Assembly: GCA_003427395.1 (NCBI GenBank)
Contig: BFEA01000232.1
Location: 1,144,133 to 1,208,132, forward strand
Reading direction: 5' to 3'
Length of the DNA: 64,000 bases
Origin: Chara braunii
Taxonomy: Eukaryota; Streptophyta; Charophyceae; Charales; Characeae
Shown: piece by piece, positions 21,337 through 30,950 of the stretch
How positions within the stretch are numbered: position 1 is the stretch's first letter
Layout: every line of letters begins with the position of its first letter
Translations under genes and position numbers: made by a program
The notes under the pieces: model-generated
Database searches by the model: none
What the model was told of the DNA's origin: nothing
The model's input: only the letters and a program-made list of their open reading frames with translations

Positions 21337-22012
21337 GGTGCCTTGATCTCCACGGACGAGGAGCTGGACACAGGTCTTGTTTTTGACACCGCGACGCCAG
21401 AGGAGGACATCGACCTCGATTACCACCCTACTCCGGTGTTTCATGCACCAGGCTCCTCGTTGGTTGCTCCTGCAACAAGCCAAGCCACCCAAGCATCACC
21501 TATGCTCAGGTCCAGCCCGGGTAAGACCCCGAGTAAGCTGGCGGCGGGACTGACACCTCGGGTTGCCGCCCCGCCTCCGTTGCGTCCCGGGAGTTTGGTT
21601 TCGCTGCATCATCCTTCTCGCAAGGATGATACCGTTCACTTCGAAGGGCTCGACCACACTCGATCAAGTGAGGCGGACTGGGGCCATGACATGATTTGGC
21701 ACCCAGGAACTATCCAGCCGGCAATCCAGAAGGGCAAGTCGATCATGGCCCTCATCAACGACCAAGGGTTGTGGGAGCCATACCCACATCAGTCCAAGGC
21801 CGAGTACCTGGAACTCGCGAGGAGTTTGGTGGTCGACAAAGTGAGGTTTGCAAATTGCAACCTTCAACCCGCGGACCCAGCCATCAATTCCACTGTTGAA
21901 CTTTTGTTTCAAGAACTTTAGGACAAGCAGTGGTTGGAGCTGTCGGACGAATTCTACGACCTCAATATGAGCCCTGCGAAGGGATGGGTGGACTAGAAGG
22001 TTCCCCCTGCGA
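21337..22012 (+). pseudogene. Block A gene, Ser/Pro linker and DWGH segment
   Basis: A TAG at 21335-21337 interrupts the frame; Block B has Tyr there (KVGSYGSLIST). The next stretch has ISTDEELDTGLVFD, an acidic patch, a Ser/Pro/Thr-rich linker (SLVAPATSQATQASPM) and then HPSRKDDTVHFEGL and DWGHDMIWHPGTIQPAIQKG, conserved in Block B as DWGHYMIWHAGVIQSATQKG. It ends with DKQWLELSDEFYDLNMSP, matching DKRWLELAEDY.DLDTSP in B, just before the assembly gap. Family unknown; conservation of the DWGH block suggests a functional domain in the ancestor. Confidence 0.55.
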
Positions 22013-22299
22013 NNNNNNNNNNNNNNNNNNNNNNNNNNNNNNNNNNNNNNNNNNNNNNNNNNNNNNNNNNNNNNNNNNNNNNNNNNNNNNNNNNNNNNNN
22101 NNNNNNNNNNNNNNNNNNNNNNNNNNNNNNNNNNNNNNNNNNNNNNNNNNNNNNNNNNNNNNNNNNNNNNNNNNNNNNNNNNNNNNNNNNNNNNNNNNNN
22201 NNNNNNNNNNNNNNNNNNNNNNNNNNNNNNNNNNNNNNNNNNNNNNNNNNNNNNNNNNNNNNNNNNNNNNNNNNNNNNNNNNNNNNNNNNNNNNNNNNN
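22013..22299. other. Assembly gap (287 N)
   Basis: The gap falls in the G-rich stretch after the VD-KVPPA segment. In Block B the corresponding interval (about 56990-57115) is G-rich and much shorter, so the gap probably hides a repeat expansion or a mis-sized join. Confidence 0.95.
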
Positions 22300-22472
22300 G
22301 GTGGCGCAGGGGGGGGAGCGTAGGGAACGGCGAGGGGACAGTAGAGGGGACCACCGCCAGGGGACAGTTTTCGCCTCAACATGAGGCCACGACAACGGAA
22401 CTCAGTGGCTGGGAGGAGTTGGGGACCCTTGCTGGACAGGCGACTGCCAGGTCTAGTTAGGAACCTGCGGCG

Positions 22473-23580
22473 AAGTCTGCCGGCATCCGAACTACGTCGC
22501 CCGAGGAACCGGGCGCAAGTGGAGCACCGGCTGACCTCGATACGTCGAAGTCCGCCAGGATTCAGACTTTTCCGCAAAGGGGTCCAGATACACGGGTTGT
22601 CGTGCCGACGGGAGGGGCTACATGCATGGGGACAGAAGAGCGGTATGTCGGATTCGATAAGGTTTCGGGAAAAGAGAGGGATGAAGGGGAAGAACGGGAA
22701 GAAAGGGAAGAAGGGGAAGAAGGGTAAGAGGGGGAAGAAGGGGAGGAAAGAGAGGAAGGGGGAGAAAAGGAGTTGTTTCTATTGCATGGAGGAAAAGAGG
22801 GTGAACAAGGGGATTTCGATATTGAAGACGAGGAACGGGTGGACAGTGAGGACGATGCCGGTCGTGAAGAGTCATCTGTCTCGTTCTGGCTGCTGTATAC
22901 AGAGCATCGCGGGCGTGATGTCGACGACGATGCAACGACAATGGAGATGGAGACGCAGGTAGTCAGTGACCTTTCAGCAGACCCTGAAGATTATGAGGTT
23001 CAACCGCTTACGGCTGCAGGCGATCAATGAGGTTTCCATTGTTGTGAGCCCAGATGAACAAAGTCAACGTATAAGTATCATTGAAGTTTTCGATGGCATA
23101 CTCGGCGACGAGTAGGTGTCCGCACAACGGTCTGCAACGCCTATCGTGGACGACCCCCGCATCTCACCACCCAGCTCTCCGGTACTGACTGCCACCTTCG
23201 TCAGCGGCTGGGAGGGAAAAGTCGGGGGCCGGCAACATGTCACGTCCCCGAAAAAATCTAGGGTCGGCACTCAGGCTCTCAACGAGCTGGCGTTACCCTC
23301 GCTAAAGTCACCGACGAAGGAGCGAAGGGATAAACCGACTAGTAAGCAAGAGACTGGCTTAAGTCCGTCGGGATCCGCACTTCCTATGTCAGTGCGTAAT
23401 GTGGTTAATCTTCGTGTGCCTGTTGTGGGAAAAAGTCCGGCGAAATCCGAATTACAGTTTTTTCTTCTTCGAGAGAGTGGTGGTTTAAGTCCGCCGGGAT
23501 CCACACTTCCTATGTCAATGCATGATGTAGTTAGTCTCTGTGTGCCTGATGTGGGAAAAAGTCCATTGAGATCTGAACTT
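22473..23580. repeat. 22-bp quasi-palindrome cluster III
   Basis: Copies at 22473-22494, 22548-22569, 23361-23382, 23433-23454, 23487-23508 and 23559-23580. The last four lie inside the putative intron at 23342-23846, and their cores vary (CCGTCGGGATCC, CCGCCGGGATCC, CCGGCGAAATCC). Confidence 0.85.
22660..23341 (+). pseudogene. Block A gene, acidic Glu/Gly tract and SPKK segment
   Basis: In one frame 22660-22780 reads as repeated EGEEG/EERE units (GGGGAAGAA-type DNA), followed by GGKEGEQGDFDIEDEERVDS and SEDDAGREESS. Block B has the same layout (EGEEGEEGEEG, VDIKNNKGEDSEDDAT). About 300 bp downstream comes VDDPRISPPSSPVLTATF, then QHVTSPKKSRVGT and KERRDKPT, nearly identical in Block B. An acidic tract next to SPKK/KKSR motifs is common in chromatin-associated nuclear proteins. 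The Lys/Gly-rich translation (KGKKGKKGKK) in the neighbouring frame is a shadow. Confidence 0.5.
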
Positions 23581-23846
23581 CGGGAAACGTTGGCCTTCCG
23601 TTTTTGTGGCTTGTTATTGTTTTCCTTTGTAAAGGTCGGGGGTGTCAAGCTCGAATGCGCTCGTCGTTCTGTTGTCCAGCCGCACACACGCAGCTCCGTG
23701 ATCATGGCCATATAAAATCGGAGTTCTATAATTGGAGAGGTCCTGCGTCTTATAGGTTATGTGTTTTTTTTACATTGTCACTTTCGTCGGACTCGTGTTG
23801 GAAAACGTGTATTTATTTTTCATTTTGTCTTTCTTCTGTTGTACAG
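23342..23846 (+). other. Putative intron of the Block A gene
   Basis: The donor GTAAGC follows codons for KERRDKPT. The acceptor is TTCTTCTGTTGTACAG ending at 23846. Block B has a matching pair at 58212 (GTAAGG) and 58737 (ATTCTTCTAATTTACAG). The phase fits in Block A: one leftover base plus two exon bases continue the frame into VGSSRTWRSSK. The interior is poorly conserved and carries 22-bp motifs, whereas the flanks are conserved, as expected of an intron. Confidence 0.55.
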
Positions 23847-24115
23847 TGGTCGGGTCATCTCGAACATGGAGGTCCTCGAAATTTTCGAAACACATATTGC
23901 AGAAAGTCCCCGGGTTTACGATAAAATACAATGATATGTTACAGGTATCAGGGATTGATGTCGAGATTGGGAAGAAGGAGCATGTCATTGCCATTGAGGA
24001 GTATCTTTTCCTTCTGCCCCCAGAGAAAATGACATATCCACGATCTGTGAGTAGGGGTCAGGTCATATATGAAAAATACTTAGCAACGCGTCGTGCAATG
24101 AAGGACAATGATTAG
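23847..24115 (+). pseudogene. Block A gene, exon with EIGKKEH/PPEK block (unrecognised)
   Basis: The frame reads VGSSRTWRSSKFSKHILQKV, then SGIDVEIGKKEHVIAIEEYL, LLPPEKMTYPRSVSRGQVIY and EKYLATRRAMKDND before a stop. Block B preserves RSSK..AHILQKV, VDTEIGKKEHIIAMDE, RPPEKGTYPRAMTRGQ and EKYLEMRRAMKDNP, with one early stop. Strong amino-acid conservation between otherwise decayed copies supports a real exon. I do not recognise the domain; its position right before a Ulp1 domain suggests a linker or regulatory region of the same protein. Confidence 0.6.
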
Positions 24116-24153
24116 CCACTCCGTTTCTCACTGGCCCACGTATCCTTTGCTCG

Positions 24154-24908
24154 ATGTTGTGTAGTGCTGGCCAAACACGCGGAACACGTGAGGGAAGATT
24201 CGCTGCAACGACTACACCTCGAAGCTTGTGGGTTTTGGACGACATTAAATGTGGCTCGACGTCACCTCACACTGTTTTTTCTACCCTCGCCGACGGTCAG
24301 TTGCGAATTGCAGCAAAAGATCTTCTCACCCTCTTGCATATCGACGGCAGGGTGAATGATGAGGTGGTCAATTTTTACATGGCGCTATTGGGGTTGACCG
24401 CATGTGCAATATGTGACATCAAGTCAGACCTTCAAATCTTCAACTTTAATTCGTTCTTCTTCAGTAAACTGCAACTTCAAGGACACGGTGGGGCGGAAAG
24501 GTGGGCTGAAAATGTAGATCTGCTTCAATATGATATTATTTTTATTCCTATCTACAAAGATAATGATCACTGGATCCTCCTTTCCGTCAACTTGAGAGAT
24601 AATGTCCTCAAAATTTTTGATTTTTGTCCTGAGTTTTTACCTTAGTGTTTTCAAGTTGATTATACAGTATTTGAAACATCAAACATTACATAGGCGGTCG
24701 GGTAGGAGTTGGAAGTCGCTAGCAACAAATGTTGTGGTGGAAGGAGTTCCAAGACAAGGGGATGAAGCTAGTTGCGGGGTGCTCATGTTGATGTTTGCGA
24801 CATTATTGCAACGTGGTGATCGGTCATATTTCAAGTTCTCTTGTGAAGATATTCCACTTATTAGCCGACAATTGACATCATGTATCTTAGAACGCCGTTG
24901 TCTTTGAT
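24154..24908 (+). CDS. Ulp1/SENP-type (C48) cysteine protease domain, one frame break
   Basis: The first open part reads LRIAAKDLLTLLHIDGRVND, EVVNFYMALLG, then QYDIIFIPIYKDNDHWILLS and LKIFDFCPEF. The second, in the next frame from about 24640, reads VVVEGVPRQGDEASCGVLML and FKFSCEDIPLISRQL, ending LERRCL before TGA at 24905-24907. This matches the C48 family: the VNDEVVNFYM entry motif, the catalytic His of NDHW, the Asp of IFDF, and the oxyanion Gln and catalytic Cys of RQGDEASCGV. Such enzymes process SUMO or related modifiers, and many plant DNA transposons carry Ulp1-like genes. A frameshift or tiny intron near 24640-24660 separates His/Asp from Gln/Cys. Block B is truncated before the catalytic His. 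Confidence 0.85.
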
Positions 24909-25610
24909 GAATTCGATTGATTTAGAAACTTTATTTTAAAATTATTTCATTCATTAATGATTATATTTTATAAATTCTGACATTACTCAACTGTCGCTTT
25001 CCCAACGATATTGCTTTCTTTTATTGTTGCGAGTTTGAGTTATCTTTGGCATGCTAACTGTCAGTCTGGCGTCACATGTTGACTTTGAAATCTCTGTCAC
25101 GTCTAAGTCCTTTCTAATGCGGCGGAGCAAGTGCGTATTGCATTCCTTGTTTCAAATTGTGTTCAGGTCAACCTAAAGTGTACATATGATTGACATCAAA
25201 TAATATTGGTAATTGTAGTATGACATGTCAAATTGGTGTGTGGATGCAAGACAAATGTAAGCGAGTATGTTAGTGTGCGGTTCATTATGCAAAGACCACT
25301 AACATCATGTCTCTTGCGTGCGTACAGAATCACATGACTTGTGATCGCCTGCATTATTTGTAACCCACAACTTTGCGTTAGTGCCCAAACCTTTTGTGCA
25401 TGGTCAATTCAAGTGCGAATTCTATCGAAAATGTGCAAAATTTGAAGTTCTTGTGTAATATGATAGTTGTTCTTGCAGAAAACGAGCTTGTATGTCAAAA
25501 TTATCTGCTTATTACAAGACGAACGGTGAATATCTTTAACTTGTGCTTCGACTACTACTGTAACTGTTACATACTTGAAGTTTACAATGACACATTGTTC
25601 AAAGCAAACA
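24909..25610. other. AT-rich non-coding DNA
   Basis: No gene or repeat of note is seen. Composition is clearly more AT-rich than Block A upstream. Confidence 0.5.
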
Positions 25611-26200
25611 TGTCCTATAAAGATACAATCATGACACCTTGCTCATCACAATTGTAAACAAGTATGGATCTCAACACACTTCCACATATCGAGTGAGATG
25701 GTGGGTATGTCCATCATCAGTCTATGTATTGTAAAGAAGTCCGGATCTCATCAACATTCAAACAACCGTCTCGGGCGAGATGATTGACAAGTCTGCACAC
25801 CTTAGGGATAGCTTAATCAAATGTATTATCCAACAAGGATTTAATAAGCACACACTGCTCATCACATTTGTAAACTTTAAGTTTAAGAAGTATGGATCCC
25901 AACACACTTCCGCTCAGGGTTCCCGGATGGGCATGTCCATCTTTACACTAAGTCTGCTAAAGAAGGTTTAGTCCGGATCTCATCGAACATCCAAACAACC
26001 GTCTTGGGCGAGAGGATGAACATGCCTGTACAAATTAGTTCTCACCTAAAAAATTATATTATCCAACGATGATTCAATCATGACACCTTGCTCATCTCGT
26101 TTATCAACTTTAACCAGTATGAATCTCAACACGCTTCCTTATGTGGTTAGGTCCTGAATGGGCGTGCCTATGTTGCTTAGGCTGCAACTAAAAAGGAATT
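25610..26200 (+). repeat. About 229-bp tandem repeat, 2.6 copies
   Basis: CACCTTGCTCATC..., AAGTATGGATCTCAACACAC, AGTCCGGATCTCATC and CAAACAACCGTCT..GGCGAGA recur at about 25661, 25889 and 26118. Each unit contains segments spaced like the 22-bp quasi-palindrome (AAGT + GGATC + 8 nt + ACTT), so this array may be an older relative of the motif. Confidence 0.8.
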
Positions 26201-26289
26201 CGTTATGAAGAGGATGCAATATAATGTCATATTTTAACGAATAACATGTTTTTTGTTTCAGTTTGAGGCATTTTGTGAGACCATTAGGC

Positions 26290-27670
26290 TAAGGAAAATG
26301 CATTATGGCAGTCCGAGAAATAACGGACTGCATGGGGGTGCTTAGACCAAAAGGAAAATGACCTTTGCTCACCCAAGACACTAGAAAATAGTGTCTTGGA
26401 TTTGGGCAAATAAAAATGGTAAATGGGGACCGCGAGATGGTGGATCTCGCGGCCTAGAATATTCGCAGCACTTGAGGCACGTGAGAAGAAGGGATTGGGG
26501 CTACAGGGGACAAGGAAGCCCCCAATAGAAATGGGACGTCATCGGGAATGATATCGGGGACTGAATGAGCCCAAATAAGAATAACTAAAATCTGGAACAT
26601 GCGCCGGCGGGACCACCGCCGGGACTAGAAAATGGAACCGGTATGGGAGAATGGCGGGGACTTGAGTAGTCCCAAGAGAACCATGAGCTAGCAAAAGAGG
26701 AGTGTACAAACAAGTTGTGTCGTCAAGATCAAGATCTTGACGGTGAAAAATATTAGCCACTATGAGTGCAAACGTAAAAGAGCCTAGAGAGAGGGCACTA
26801 GAAGGTAAAAATGAGAGAAAAGGATGAAAGGAGGGGCTGCCCAGCAGTTCGATATATCACGGACTAGCAAGGCATAAGAAAATAGAGTCTTAATGAGCTC
26901 TATGCAGAAAATAAGCTGCTAAGGAAAATCGGAGCACACGAGGGCTCAAAATTGAAAAAACGGAGGCAAATGGGAACCTCCATGAGCATGGAGGCTTCAT
27001 TATTGCAATCCGAGTTGCAACGGTCAACTGCTGGTCATGAACTTGGCCATGAATGAGGTTCTAAGGCCTAGAAAGAGGGTGCACATCAGCTTGACACTTG
27101 TCACAGCATAAATAAAAAGAAAAGGAGATAAAAATGAGAGAAAAAATGAGGGAGGATGAGACAAAAGGGGAGAAAAGGGTGGAGGAGAATGTGCCGGTCA
27201 GTTGGGACTGGGAGGTCCCTACTGTGACCTCATCCCTCCACATTTAGTGGAGGGCAGTCCGAACTGCAGAGATAATGCCCTTGGGGCATTATCTCAGCAA
27301 TATCTGGACTTAAAAGGGCAAAAATGAGTGAAAAAGCAAAAAGGAGTTAGCGTTTTTTTTGTGAATCATGGATCTGAGATCAAATCTTATGGTTGAGAGC
27401 ATGTGGCTGTTTTTTGTGGGGCCAGATCAAACAGCCAACTCCGGAATAAGTTGGCAACCCAAAAGGGAAAGAAACAAAAAAAAGAAAATGCCGAAAGTGT
27501 GCATTTGGCCGAAAAAGAAGATCAGATGCACAAAAAATCGAAAAATTGAGCATAGGGGCTCAAAATTGACGCAAGGACCACTTGGGGGTAACTCGGAATA
27601 ATGTTAGTCTTGGATCTCAGCCAGATCCAAGGCTGAGATTGCTCCGAGATGTGGGAAAATATCTCGGCCT
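26290..27670 (+). repeat. Train of short perfect hairpins
   Basis: Perfect or near-perfect stems occur every 30-150 bp. Examples: 26308-26331 (GCAGTCCG/CGGACTGC), 26373-26399 (CCAAGACACTA/TAGTGTCTTGG), 26430-26452 (CCGCGAGAT/ATCTCGCGG), 26604-26622, 26657-26673, 26721-26742 (CGTCAAGATC/GATCTTGACG), 26977-26994 (CCTCCATG/CATGGAGG), 27200-27222, 27234-27254 (CCCTCCAC/GTGGAGGG), 27254-27267, 27270-27294 (AGATAATGCCC/GGGCATTATCT), 27610-27639 and 27645-27666 (CGAGAT/ATCTCG). Loops are mostly 2-10 nt. No coding frame runs through them. Confidence 0.85.
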
Positions 27671-28950
27671 ACCCAAAATGAGGAAGAAACGACAAAAAGT
27701 GAGAAAACGGCCCATAAGGCATTTTTCTTTCAAGTGAGGCTGCCCCTTGAGCATTTGGACACAAGGGGGCAACTTTAGAAAAAGAAAAGGAGGCTTGAGA
27801 AGGCCAAGAGGTAGTCGGAGTTGGTACCAGCCACTCGGACTGCATGTACTTGGCCAAAATGAGGCCCATGTACCCTCGGAGAGGTCTAGTGGTGGGATTT
27901 GGCTTTGGGGTACCTCGGTTCACTTGGAGGCACATGGAGAGGCCCATGAGTTGGCCGGTACTACGGTTTCATCCTACGTAAGTTGAGGGAGCAGTCCGCC
28001 ACACTCACATTTGCATGAGGAGTGTCCATGCTGCCCAAGTGAAATCATAAGAACACTCTACTCACTTGGAGTAAGAGGAGGGGAACCGATGCCTGTTGGG
28101 AGCCTTTGAGGCGCCTGTGGCCTAATAGGAGTTGCCATTGGAGCTAGTGTGAGGAGTGGAGACTCAAGGGGGTGGTCCGCCATAGCCCCCAGGCTGTGGG
28201 GGAGAGAGAGAGGCTTGGAGGAAAACCCATTCAACCTTCCTAGAGGGGAGGACTCCATAGCCTTAGGAGTGGGAGTTTGCCTTAGTTAGGGAAAGACTCA
28301 GAAAGGAAGAAAATGAGGGTTCGAGGAAGAAGGGAGTCATAGCTAAATGAGGAGGAGGGAGCTTCATAAAGATTGGTCTTCAACACCAGGAGAAGAAAGG
28401 AGAGGTGAGTAAGAACAAGGAGTAGAAGATTCTTCTTCGTCTTCGTCTTCTTCTTCTTCTTCTTCTTCTTCTTCTTCATCATCTTCTTCTTCTTCCCCTT
28501 CTTTTTTTTCTTCTCCTTCCTCTTCTTCTTCTTTTCTTCTTCTTCTTCTTCCTCTTCTTCTTCTTTTTCTTCTTATTCTTCATATTCTTCTTTCTTTTTC
28601 TCCTTTATTACTTACTCTTCATCCCCTCTTCCTCTTGTCATTCTTCGTCATCATCTTTTAATCATTTTTCAGGGAGGTAGAAAGTAGTTCCTCCATTGGT
28701 AGTGTCTCCATGATGGTCATGTTCTTCACCCCTTGGCGAATCGTCACTTTGGACTATGATTTTCCAAGCTTGAGGGAGAGATTTACTCACTCTCACACCA
28801 AGATTAATCTCTCCCCCCACTTGGGGATAAATCGTTACTTTGATTTTCACTCATGAAGACGTTTTAGTGATCCTAGCCTCCGACATTGTCCATTTCTCCA
28901 CCTTGTAATGATCCGATTCAATCTCGACGCTTCCATTAATGTTGTGCAAG
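27255..28950 (+). repeat. Segment P, copy 1 (pair with 40220-41935)
   Basis: Nearly colinear with 40220-41935, including the identical 27270-27294 hairpin, AGTTGGTACCAGCCACTCGG, GGTGGTCCGCCATAGCCCCC and the following TTC microsatellite. It precedes a 91-bp satellite array in both places. The small ORFs in it are not conserved as proteins. Confidence 0.88.
28432..28670 (+). repeat. (TTC)n / pyrimidine-rich microsatellite
   Basis: Interrupted CTT/TTC repeats over about 240 bp; poly-Lys ORFs on the minus strand come from this tract. Confidence 0.95.
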
Positions 28951-28984
28951 TGCTTGAGCAAGTCTCACTCACATGCAACTCTCT

Positions 28985-30950
28985 CTCTCTCTCTCTCTCA
29001 CTTTATGATGTACCAGCGCTCTCCTAGTTGCTTCATAACTCATGTATGTGTGTGTAGTAGTCTCATAGGTGGAAGTTCAGTCTTTCCTCACTTGGTGATA
29101 TGGTGGTGTTTTCCTAGTTGCTCCATAGCTCATGTATGTATGTGTCGTAGTCTCAATGGTGCAATGTTAGTCTTTCTCTCACTTTGTGATGTACCGATGC
29201 TTTCCTAGTTGCTCCGTATCTCATGAATGCTTGTGCAGTAGTCTCATTGGTGCAAATTCAATCTTTCTCTCACTTTGTGATGTACCGGTGCATTCCTAAT
29301 TGATCCATAACTCATGTATGTGTGTGTAGTAGTCTCATTGGTGCAAGTTCAGTCTTTCCCTCACTTTGTGATGTAACGGTGTTTTCCTAGTTGCTTAATA
29401 GCTCATGAATGTGTGTGTAGTAGTCTCATTGGTACAAGTTTAGTCTTTGTCTTACTTTGTGATGTACCGGTGCTTTCCTAGTTGCTCCATAGCTCATGTA
29501 TGTGTGTTTTGTAGTCTCATTGGTGCAAGTTCAATCTTTCCTCACTTGGTGATGTGGTAGTGCTTTCCTAGTTGTTCCATAGCTCATATATTTGTGTGCT
29601 GTAGTCTCAATGGTGCAAGGTCAATCTTTCTCTCACTTTGTGATGTACCGGTGATTTCCTAGTTGCTTCATAACTCATGAATGTGTGTGCAATGCTCTCA
29701 TTGGTGAAAGTTAAGTCTTTCTCTCACTTTGTGATGTAACGGTGCTTTACTAGTTGCTCGATAGTTCATGTATGTGTGTGTTGTAGTCTCATTGGTGCAA
29801 GTTTAGTTTTTCCTCAATTAGTGATGTGGTGGTGTTTTCCTAGTTGCTGCATAGCTCATGTATGTGTGTGTTGTAGTCTCATTAGTGCAAGTTTAGTTTT
29901 TCCCTCACTTTGTGATGTACCGATGCTTTCCAAGTTGCTCCATAGCTCATGAATGTGAGTGAAGTAGTCTCATTGGTGAAAGTTCAGTCTTTCTCTCACT
30001 TTGTGATGTATCGGTGTTTTCCTAGTTGCTCCATGGTTCATGACTGTGTGTGCAGTAGTCTGATTGGTGTAAGTTTAATCTTTCTCTCACTTTCTAATGT
30101 ACCGGAGTTTTCCTAGTTGTTCTATTGCTCACGTATGTGTGTGCTAACGTCTCATCGGTACAAGTTCAATCTTTCCTCACTTGGTGATGTGGCAGTGCTT
30201 TCCTAGTTGCTCCATAGCTCATGTATGTGTGTGTTGTAGTCTCATTGGTCCAAGTTCAGTCTTTCCTCACTTGATGATATGGTGGTGCTTTCCTAGGTGC
30301 TCCATAACTCATGTATGTGTGTGTCGTAGTTTTAATGATGCAAGGCCCGTTTCTTTGTCACTTTGTCATGTACTGGTGTTTTCCTAATTGCTCCATAGCT
30401 CATGAATGCGTGTGCAATAGTCTCATTGGTGCAAGTTCATTTTTTCTCTCGCTTTGTGATGTACTTATGCTTTCCTAGTTGCTCCATAACTCATGTGTGT
30501 GTGTGCATTAGTCTCATTGGTGCAAGCTCTGTCTTTCTCTCACTTTGTGATATACCGGTGCTTTCCTAGTTGCTCCATAGCTCCTGTATGTTTTTGCACT
30601 AGTTTCATTGGTGCAACTTCAGTCTTTCTCTTACTTTCTGATGTACCGGTGCTTTCGTAGTTGCTCCACAACTCATGAATGCGTGTGTCGTAGTCACATT
30701 GCTGCAAGTTTAATTTTCTCTTACTTTGTGATGTACCGGTGCTTTCCTGGTTGCTCCATAGCTCATGTATGTGTGTGTCGTAGTCTCATTACTGCAAGTT
30801 CGGTTTTTGCTCACTTGGTGATGTGGCGATGCTTTCTTAGTTGCTTCATAGCGCAGGTATGGGTGTGTTGTAGTCTCAGTGGTGCAAGTTATGTCTTCCT
30901 CTTACTTTTTGATGCACCGGTGCTCTCCTAGTTGCTCCATCGCTCAATGT
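28985..30950 (+). repeat. 91-bp satellite, subfamily A, array 1
   Basis: About 21 units of 89-91 bp containing CACTTTGTGATGTACCGGTG, CTTTCCTAGTTGCTCCATAG and GTAGTCTCATTGGTGCAAG. Units differ by scattered substitutions and small indels. Ser/Cys/Val-rich ORFs on the plus strand are products of the repeat. Confidence 0.95.

Larger units (their letters stand above)
12675..24908 (+). mobile_element. Block A: large repeated unit (repeat-rich leader plus decayed multi-domain gene)
   Basis: Block A is colinear with Block B (47776-59305) over essentially its whole length. Matching points include the left edge (A.CGCTCATTT / ATGCTCATTTCG, then GAGATGTTGTCGGAC), the GT-rich segments, the CATCGGCCATCGG / CGAACCTTGTT.ATCA segment (14670-14710 and 50830-50870), the 22-bp-motif arrays and the entire decayed coding chain. 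The right edge lies at or beyond 24908, because Block B is cut off inside the Ulp1 domain. I infer a large mobile or otherwise amplified unit. I found no terminal repeats, target-site duplication, transposase, RT or recombinase in it, so the mobility mechanism is unknown. Confidence 0.65.

Noticed and set aside
21664-22577. ORFs of 170-240 codons across the N gap
   Set aside because: Most of their length is unknown residues; only the plus-strand frame that matches Block B up to about 22000 is supported.
22381-22962. Lys/Gly-rich basic ORF (KGKKGKKGKK)
   Set aside because: The alternative frame encodes the acidic EGEEG tract, which is the one conserved in order with flanking segments in Block B.
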